Below, piece after piece: positions 59,275-64,000 of a DNA stretch of 64,000 bases. Below the pieces are notes generated by a model. The model was not told the origin of the DNA. It did not search any database and worked only from the letters and a program-made list of their open reading frames with translations. Positions within the stretch are counted from its first letter, which is position 1. The number at the start of each line of letters is the position of its first letter. The stretch lies in NCBI RefSeq assembly GCF_020194175.1, contig NZ_JADYVX010000006.1, positions 186,001 to 250,000 on the forward strand. The letters run 5' to 3'. Position numbers and translations under genes: made by a program. The stretch comes from Bradyrhizobium sp. BRP22 (GTDB taxonomy: Bacteria > Pseudomonadota > Alphaproteobacteria > Rhizobiales > Xanthobacteraceae).

Positions 59275-60888
59275 TCAGCCCGCGAAATTTTTCTGAATCG
59301 CACGATCGAGTGTTTCGCCGCCAAGAAAACGCTTGCGCAATTCCCGCTTCAGCAATTTTCCGCTGGGGTTCTTGGGCAGGCTGTCGACGAAGATTACGCG
59401 CTTCGGTACCTTGAAATGCGCCATCTGGCCGGCGCAGTGCGTGATGACGGTCTCCTCATCCAGCGTTTGGCCGTTCTTGACTACCACGATCGCGGTCACC
59501 GCCTCGATCCAGCGCGGGTCCGGCAGGCCGACCACCGCGACTTCGGAGACCGCCGGCAGCCGATAGACCATCTCCTCGACCTCGCGGCTTGCGACATTCT
59601 CGCCGCCGGTCTTGATCATGTCCTTGACGCGGTCGACCACCGTGACGTGCCCCTCTTCGTCGACGGTGGCGAGATCGCCGCTGTGGAACCAACCGCCGTC
59701 AAAGGCCGCTTCGGTCTTGGCCGGATCATTGTAATAGCCTGACAACAGATGCGGCGAGCGGTGGACGATCTCGCCGACTTCGCCCACCTTGACGTCCTCC
59801 ATGTCGGCGTTCACTACGCGCGTCTCGACATTGAGCGCGGGCTTGCCGGCCGAGCCTGCCTTGCGCAGTTGATCCTCGGGCTTCAGCACCGTCGCAAGCG
59901 GCGCGATCTCGGTCTGGCCGTAGAAATTCCAGAACTTGACCCCCGGCAGGCGCCGCTGCAATTCGAGCAGCACCTCCACCGGCATGATCGACGCACCGTA
60001 GTAACCCTTTTGCAGACTCGACAGATCGGTCTTGTCGAAGGCCGGCGAACGCAGCATTGCGATCCAGATCGTCGGCGGCGCAAAGAACGCGTTGATCTTG
60101 TAGGCCGCGATCAGCGAGAGGATATGATCGGGCACCGGCTTTCCGGTAATCACGTTGGTGGCGCCGAGATAGATGCCGGGCCCGAGGAAGACGTCGAGCT
60201 GCGCGCAGTGATAGAGCGGCAGCGCGTGCAGGATCGTATCCTCCGCCGCCATGCCGCCGTCGATGATGCAGCTCACATATTGCCACATCACCGCTTCATG
60301 GGTCAGCACGGCGCCCTTCGGCAGCGACTCCGTGCCGCTGGTATAGATGATCTGCGCGACGTCGCGGCTGTCGACGGAGGCGGCGAGCGGCGAGGCGTCG
60401 GTGGCAAGCAGGTCCGCAAAGGTGGCGATGTCCTTCGGCGGCTCGGCCGCATCCTCGCCCGGGAGCCAGATCAGCTTCTCGACCGCGGTGCCCTTCGCGG
60501 TCGCGGCGCGGCCGGCCTCGACGAGATCGGGGCCGACGGCGAGCAGCCTCGCGCCGGAATTGGCCAGGATGAAATTGATCTCGTCCGGATTCAGCATGAA
60601 GTTGATCGGCACCAGAATCGCGCCGATCTTGGCGAGCGCAAAGCGCAGCGCCGCAAAGGCATGCGAGTTGCGCGACAGCACCGCGACGCGGTCGCCCTTG
60701 TTCACGCCGAGACCGCCGAGGCCGCGGCCAAGGCGATTGCAGATCGCATCCATCTCGGCATAGGTCCAGTTCACATCACCGCAGATCAGCGCCGTCTTGT
60801 CGGGATAGCGCCGGGCTGAGCGGCGCAGCAGATCGCCGATGCTTTGCTCGCGCGCCTTCTGGATGGTCGTGGTGATGTCTGCGGTCAT
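59275..60888 (-). CDS. Acyl-CoA synthetase (FadD/long-chain or aromatic acid type)
   Basis: ANL-family CoA ligase of 537 aa. The P-loop is YTSGTESLPKGAVLTHEAV, the A5 region NFYGQTEIAP, GWFHSGDLATVDEEGHVTV has the catalytic Asp, KTGGENVASREVEEMVY is the hinge and NPSGKLLKREL has the C-terminal Lys. The longer frame to 61146 overlaps the GntR gene; ATG 60888 follows GGGAGGG and gives the family N-terminus (MTADITTTIQKAREQ). It is downstream of a GntR/FCD regulator on the same strand and so is probably in its regulon. Confidence 0.92.
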   Translation of the reverse strand: MTADITTTIQKAREQSIGDLLRRSARRYPDKTALICGDVNWTYAEMDAICNRLGRGLGGLGVNKGDRVAVLSRNSHAFAALRFALAKIGAILVPINFMLNPDEINFILANSGARLLAVGPDLVEAGRAATAKGTAVEKLIWLPGEDAAEPPKDIATFADLLATDASPLAASVDSRDVAQIIYTSGTESLPKGAVLTHEAVMWQYVSCIIDGGMAAEDTILHALPLYHCAQLDVFLGPGIYLGATNVITGKPVPDHILSLIAAYKINAFFAPPTIWIAMLRSPAFDKTDLSSLQKGYYGASIMPVEVLLELQRRLPGVKFWNFYGQTEIAPLATVLKPEDQLRKAGSAGKPALNVETRVVNADMEDVKVGEVGEIVHRSPHLLSGYYNDPAKTEAAFDGGWFHSGDLATVDEEGHVTVVDRVKDMIKTGGENVASREVEEMVYRLPAVSEVAVVGLPDPRWIEAVTAIVVVKNGQTLDEETVITHCAGQMAHFKVPKRVIFVDSLPKNPSGKLLKRELRKRFLGGETLDRAIQKNFAG

Positions 60889-60943
60889 GTTTCCCTCCCT
60901 GAACGTCCGCTGTTTCTGTCTGGTTCGGACGATTTGTTTCGTT

Positions 60944-61723
60944 CTATTTGTGCCGAACCGCCTGTGCGTGCTCCATGTACATATGCTCGACCGACCGGTC
61001 GAGGGACGCGATCCGCTCGAAGCCGCGGCGCCAGTCCTGCAGGTGACGTCGCGTCCACTGCACGCCGGCAGCCTTGTCGCGCCGCTGGATCGCCTCCAGG
61101 AGGTGGCGATGCGCCTCGACCAGGCGCGAGGCGCCCTGCGCGACATGACTCACGATCATCTCGGTGGTCGGAAAGAACAATTGCGCGGCCGGCTCGCGCG
61201 CAAGCTGCAGCACGCGGTTGTGCGAGGCTTTTGCCACCAACATGTGGAAATCCGCGTCGCACTCGGCGAGCGCCGCGGCATCGCCGATCACCCGCTCGCT
61301 CCGCGCGAGATTGTCGGCAAGCTCGGCGATGTCCTCTTCCGTGGCCCGTTCGACCGCGCATTCCGTGCTCGCGACCTCGAGCGTCATCGACGCCTCGAAC
61401 AATTCGCGGAACGTGACCTCGTGGAGCACCAATGCGCGGCTGAGCCGCGTCGCGAGCTTGTTGTAGCGCGGCAGGCAGGCCTGCAGGCGGCGACTGGAAT
61501 CACGCCGCAGCAATCCGCCCTCCTCCAGCACCCGGATCCCCTCGCGCACCGTGGAGCGGTTGACGCCGAATTGCCGCACCAGTTCGAGCTCGGTCCCGAT
61601 CGGGTCGCCCGGCTTGATCCGGCCGCTGACGATCTCGCGTTCGATCGCGTCCGCCACCTTCTGGTAGGCGGGCGCGACGTCGATCCGTCGAAATAGCGGG
61701 GAAACAGGCAAAGCCGGCCTCAA
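60944..61723 (-). CDS. GntR/FadR-subfamily transcriptional regulator (FCD domain)
   Basis: Ligand-responsive repressor of 259 aa. The winged-helix domain is at residues 20-85: YQKVADAIEREIVSGRIKPG, LVRQFGVNRSTVREGIRVLE and EGGLLRR. The all-helical FCD effector domain then follows, with metal-ligand type residues in CDADFHMLVAKASHNRVL and VEAHRHLLEAIQRRDKAAG. The frame starts with TTG at 61723 (no ATG fits), and a palindrome TTGTCCGACAA lies seven bases upstream. The FadR subgroup normally binds TNGTNNNACNA, matched exactly here, so it probably represses itself and the divergent binding-protein gene. Confidence 0.93.
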   Translation of the reverse strand: MRPALPVSPLFRRIDVAPAYQKVADAIEREIVSGRIKPGDPIGTELELVRQFGVNRSTVREGIRVLEEGGLLRRDSSRRLQACLPRYNKLATRLSRALVLHEVTFRELFEASMTLEVASTECAVERATEEDIAELADNLARSERVIGDAAALAECDADFHMLVAKASHNRVLQLAREPAAQLFFPTTEMIVSHVAQGASRLVEAHRHLLEAIQRRDKAAGVQWTRRHLQDWRRGFERIASLDRSVEHMYMEHAQAVRHK

Positions 61724-61729
61724 TGTCGA

Positions 61730-61740
61730 TTGTCCGACAA
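61730..61740. promoter_or_regulatory. Predicted FadR-type operator, left copy
   Basis: TTGTCCGACAA is an 11-bp palindrome fitting the known FadR-subfamily consensus TNGTNNNACNA. It lies seven bases upstream of the TTG start of the GntR gene. An identical copy lies at 61816-61826, extended by inverted flanks AGTAG/CTACT. Confidence 0.75.
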
Positions 61741-61815
61741 AGTAGCTCGGCCACGAGGATGCGTCAATTCGGCCCGTTTCAAGGCCGATTGACTTCCCTG
61801 GAACCCAAATCTACT

Positions 61816-61826
61816 TTGTCCGACAA
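61816..61826. promoter_or_regulatory. Predicted FadR-type operator, right copy
   Basis: Second perfect TTGTCCGACAA, 86 bp from the first and 27 bp before the ATG of the substrate-binding protein. With flanks the two copies are inverted relative to one another (CAAAGTAG against CTACTTTG), so they bracket the divergent promoters symmetrically. Binding by the adjacent GntR regulator is the simplest reading. Confidence 0.75.
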
Positions 61827-61853
61827 ACTGATAAAAACACGGAGGAGACCCCC

Positions 61854-63068
61854 ATGAAGCCCATCGCCAGGATGGTGTCGGCCGCTTGCCTGTTATCGGC
61901 GCTAGCGATCGTATCAGCATCCGCGCAGCAGCCCGCCGCGACACCGCTGAAGATCGGCGTGCTCACCGATTTCTCGTCTGTCTATTCCGACATCGGTGGC
62001 GCGGGAAATGTCGAGGCCACCAAGATGGCGATCGAGGAGTTCGGCGGCAGCATGTTCGGCAAGCCGATCGAGATGGTCTCCGCCGACGTGCTGAATAAGC
62101 CTGACATCGCGGCCTCGATGGCGCGCAAATGGTGGGAGAACGAAGGCGTCGACATGATCATCGATTTGCCGACATCCGCCACCGCGCTCGCGGTGATGGA
62201 ATTGTCCAAGCAGTACGAAAAGATCATGATCGTCACCGATGCTGCGAGCTCGGACATCACCGGTAAATCCTGCGGTCCCTATGTCGCGCACTGGACCTAC
62301 GACACCTATTCCAACGCTCACACGGTCGGCAGCGCCATCGTCAAGAACGGCGGCGACACCTGGTACTTCATCACCGCGGACTATCTGTTCGGCCATTCGA
62401 TCGAGCGCGACACCGGCGATGTCGTGAAGACAGCCGGTGGCAAGGTGCTCGGCAGCGTCAGGCATCCGCTCAACACGCCGGATTTCTCCTCCTTCCTGCT
62501 GCAGGCCCAGGCCTCCAAGGCCAAGATCATCGGGCTTGCCAATGGCGGGGGCGACACCATCAACACCATCAAGCAGGCCGGCGAATTCGGCATCGTCGCC
62601 GGCGGGCAGAATCTCGCGGCGATCGTGATGTTCATCTCTGATGTGCACAGCCTCGGGCTGAAGCTCGCACAGGGACTGATCGTCACCGAGGCCTACTACT
62701 GGGACCTCAACGACACGACCCCCGCCTTCGGCAAGCGCTTCTTCGAGCGCATGAAGCGGATGCCGACCATGAACCAGGCCGCGACCTACAGCGCGACCCT
62801 ACACTATCTCAAGGCGGTGCAGGCCGCGGGCACCAAGGAGACAAAGCCCGTGATGGCCAAAATGCGCGAAATGCCGGTGCGCGACGCCTTCACCGACAAC
62901 GGCGTGCTGCGCGCCGACGGCCGCATGGTGCACAGCATGTTCCTGTTCGAGGTGAAGAAGCCCGAGGAATCCAAGGCGCCCTGGGACTATTACAAGCTGC
63001 TGGCTGAGGTCCCCGGCGACCAGGCCTTCCGCCCGCTGAAGGACGGCGGCTGCCCGCTGGTGAAGTGA
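61854..63068 (+). CDS. Periplasmic substrate-binding protein (Peripla_BP_6, branched-chain amino-acid-type)
   Basis: LivK-like binding protein of 404 aa. ATG 61854 follows GGAGGAG. The signal peptide MKPIARMVSAACLLSALAIV ends near SASAQQ, then LKIGVLTDFSSVYSDIGGAG starts the mature fold. FMVITDAASSDITGKSC-like text around residue 125 and RYFFERMKRMPTMN-like text near 305 belong to the group often linked to aromatic-acid uptake. No permease or ATPase gene is in the window. It is divergently controlled with the GntR regulator via the two operators, so it is probably induced with the CoA ligase and used to capture its substrate. Confidence 0.9.
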   Translation: MKPIARMVSAACLLSALAIVSASAQQPAATPLKIGVLTDFSSVYSDIGGAGNVEATKMAIEEFGGSMFGKPIEMVSADVLNKPDIAASMARKWWENEGVDMIIDLPTSATALAVMELSKQYEKIMIVTDAASSDITGKSCGPYVAHWTYDTYSNAHTVGSAIVKNGGDTWYFITADYLFGHSIERDTGDVVKTAGGKVLGSVRHPLNTPDFSSFLLQAQASKAKIIGLANGGGDTINTIKQAGEFGIVAGGQNLAAIVMFISDVHSLGLKLAQGLIVTEAYYWDLNDTTPAFGKRFFERMKRMPTMNQAATYSATLHYLKAVQAAGTKETKPVMAKMREMPVRDAFTDNGVLRADGRMVHSMFLFEVKKPEESKAPWDYYKLLAEVPGDQAFRPLKDGGCPLVK

Positions 63069-63081
63069 CGGACGTTATCGT

Positions 63082-63225
63082 CCCCTTCTCCCCTTGTGGA
63101 AGAAGGTGGCGTGAAGCGCCGGATGAGGGATCTCTCCGCGGGCGACAGCGCGAGTGGAGAGAACCCCTCACCCGAACGAGTTCGTTGCAGACGCGTGAGC
63201 GGCCCTCTCCCACAAGGGGCGAGGG
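63082..63225. repeat. Large imperfect inverted-repeat element
   Basis: CCCTTCTCCCCTTGTGG near the left (63082-63099) pairs with CCCTCTCCCACAAGGGGCGA (63203-63222) as an imperfect inverted repeat enclosing about 100 bp. This is the form of dispersed Bradyrhizobium intergenic repeats and it lies between convergent genes. It has no coding potential. Confidence 0.65.
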
Positions 63226-63274
63226 CACATCAACTGGCACCGCGCCCGCGTCTCCAACATTGCAACGACGTCGC

Positions 63275-63304
63275 AGGGTGAGCAAAGCGCAGCGTGCCCA
63301 TCCT
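63275..63304. repeat. Diverged single arm of the 40.7-kb repeat
   Basis: AGGGTGAGCAAAGCGCAGCGTGCCCATCC resembles the arm AGGTGGGCAAAGCGAAGCGTGCCCACC found twice at 40711-40798. No inverse partner is nearby, so it looks like a half-copy of that dispersed element. Confidence 0.55.
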
Positions 63305-63326
63305 ACGGAACCTCGCGGCGCGTGCC

Positions 63327-64000
63327 TCACGCCTTGCCGTAGTCGTAGAACCCCCTGCCGGTCTTGCGGCCGAGATAGCCGGCGTCGACCATCTCCTTGA
63401 GCAGGGGCGCCGCGCGATACTTGGGATCGTTGAATCCCTTGTAGAACACGTCCATCACCGACAGCATGGTGTCGAGCCCGATCAGGTCGGCAAGCGCCAG
63501 CGGGCCGATCGGGTGGTTGCAGCCGAGCTTCATGCCGGCGTCGATCTCCTCGGCGGTGGCGATGCCCTCCTGCAGCGCGAAGATCGCCTCGTTGATCATC
63601 GGGCACAGGATGCGGTTGACCGCGAAACCGGGGCTGTTCTTGGCCGTGATCGGCACCTTGCCGACGCGCTTTGCGAACGCTTCCGCCTTGGCCAGCGTAT
63701 CGTCCGAGGTCTGGAGGCCGCGGATCAGTTCAAGCAGCGCCATGACAGGCACCGGGTTGAAGAAGTGCATGCCGATGAAACGATCGGGCCGATCGGTCGC
63801 GGTCGCAAGCTTGGTGATAGAAATCGAAGACGTGTTGGTGGCGATCAGCGCGCGCGGGTTCAGCGTCGCACTGAGGTCCTTCAGGATCTTGAGCTTCAGG
63901 TCCTCGTTTTCGGTCGCCGCCTCGATCACGAGGTCGCAGGCCGCAAGCCTGGCCTTGTCGGTAGTCGCGTTGATGCGCCCGAGCGCGGCGTTCTTGTCGG
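63327..64000 (-). CDS. 3-hydroxyacyl-CoA / 3-hydroxybutyryl-CoA dehydrogenase (5' end outside window)
   Basis: NAD-dependent beta-oxidation dehydrogenase; the visible 224 residues lack the N-terminal GxGxxG segment. The frame is open to the window edge ([18 protein letters not shown], then [18 protein letters not shown]). [31 protein letters not shown] and [20 protein letters not shown] hold the catalytic Ser, His and Asn, and the C-terminal domain has [19 protein letters not shown]. The gene ends next to the substrate-binding protein gene (convergent). It fits the PaaH/HbdA type of aromatic or fatty acid catabolism. Confidence 0.93.
   Translation of the reverse strand, partial: DKNAALGRINATTDKARLAACDLVIEAATENEDLKLKILKDLSATLNPRALIATNTSSISITKLATATDRPDRFIGMHFFNPVPVMALLELIRGLQTSDDTLAKAEAFAKRVGKVPITAKNSPGFAVNRILCPMINEAIFALQEGIATAEEIDAGMKLGCNHPIGPLALADLIGLDTMLSVMDVFYKGFNDPKYRAAPLLKEMVDAGYLGRKTGRGFYDYGKA

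Noticed and set aside
60889..61146. N-terminal extension of the second CoA ligase
   Set aside because: It overlaps the GntR gene and has no similarity to ligase N-termini; ATG 60888 has a GGGAGGG site.

Overview
The window looks like a slow-growing rhizobial alphaproteobacterium, most likely Bradyrhizobium or a close Nitrobacteraceae relative. The evidence is GC-rich coding sequence, two H-NS-type proteins carrying the WSGRG..PRWL signature, intergenic palindromes of the kind common in Rhizobiales, and a dense CoA-thioester catabolic region with Rhodopseudomonas/Bradyrhizobium-like gene content. No tRNA, rRNA, CRISPR array or intact insertion sequence was seen.

Region 1 (1-18984) is a cell-surface polysaccharide and secretion island. 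Leftward genes encode two DegT-type aminotransferases (one cut by the window edge), a 2-oxoglutarate/Fe(II) oxygenase, an Alg13/Alg14-like split glycosyltransferase pair, an NAD-dependent sugar epimerase, a hexapeptide acetyltransferase, a Wzx-type flippase and a Gfo/Idh/MocA oxidoreductase. Next is a complete inner-membrane type I secretion module: a 108-aa protein of unknown function, an ABC exporter with a degenerate C39-like domain, and an HlyD adaptor. Divergent rightward genes encode a Wzz/BY-kinase co-polymerase, an outer-membrane polysaccharide export lipoprotein and a polyprenyl-phosphate sugar-1-phosphate transferase.

Region 2 (19-36 kb) holds two H-NS paralogues, small unknown ORFs, a methyltransferase and a CobW/ZigA-type GTPase. 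It ends with two giant convergent paralogues (1898 and 1868 aa). Each has an N,N-dimethylformamidase-like domain followed by alternating DUF4082-like and cadherin-like repeats. Neither has an N-terminal Sec signal and both end in ...FRPQLAA. They are the obvious candidate cargoes of the type I exporter 12-23 kb away. AT-rich tracts with TTTAAT-like elements lie upstream of most units in regions 1 and 2 and are absent from the rest of the window, which suggests a shared H-NS/MucR-type regulon. This exporter, its giant exoproteins, the polysaccharide genes and the xenogeneic-silencer genes together are the best candidate for an undescribed system here.

Region 3 (36-64 kb) is metabolic. It contains a decayed ATPase/TPR regulator, FabF, an aldo/keto reductase, a PaaG-like crotonase, and a leftward operon of two acyl-CoA dehydrogenases, thiolase and nitronate monooxygenase, followed by a branched-chain-type substrate-binding protein. 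After these come an SDR, a GST, a type III CoA-transferase, an HCCA-isomerase-like protein, a VOC protein, an acyl-CoA ligase with a divergent PadR regulator, a deletion scar next to a ModE-like regulator, dodecin, a membrane GGDEF protein, a periplasmic cupin and an acyltransferase. A second CoA ligase follows with a GntR/FCD regulator, whose two palindromic operators flank the divergent promoters, then a second substrate-binding protein and a 3-hydroxyacyl-CoA dehydrogenase cut by the window end. The theme is uptake and beta-oxidation-like breakdown of aromatic, dicarboxylic or fatty acids.
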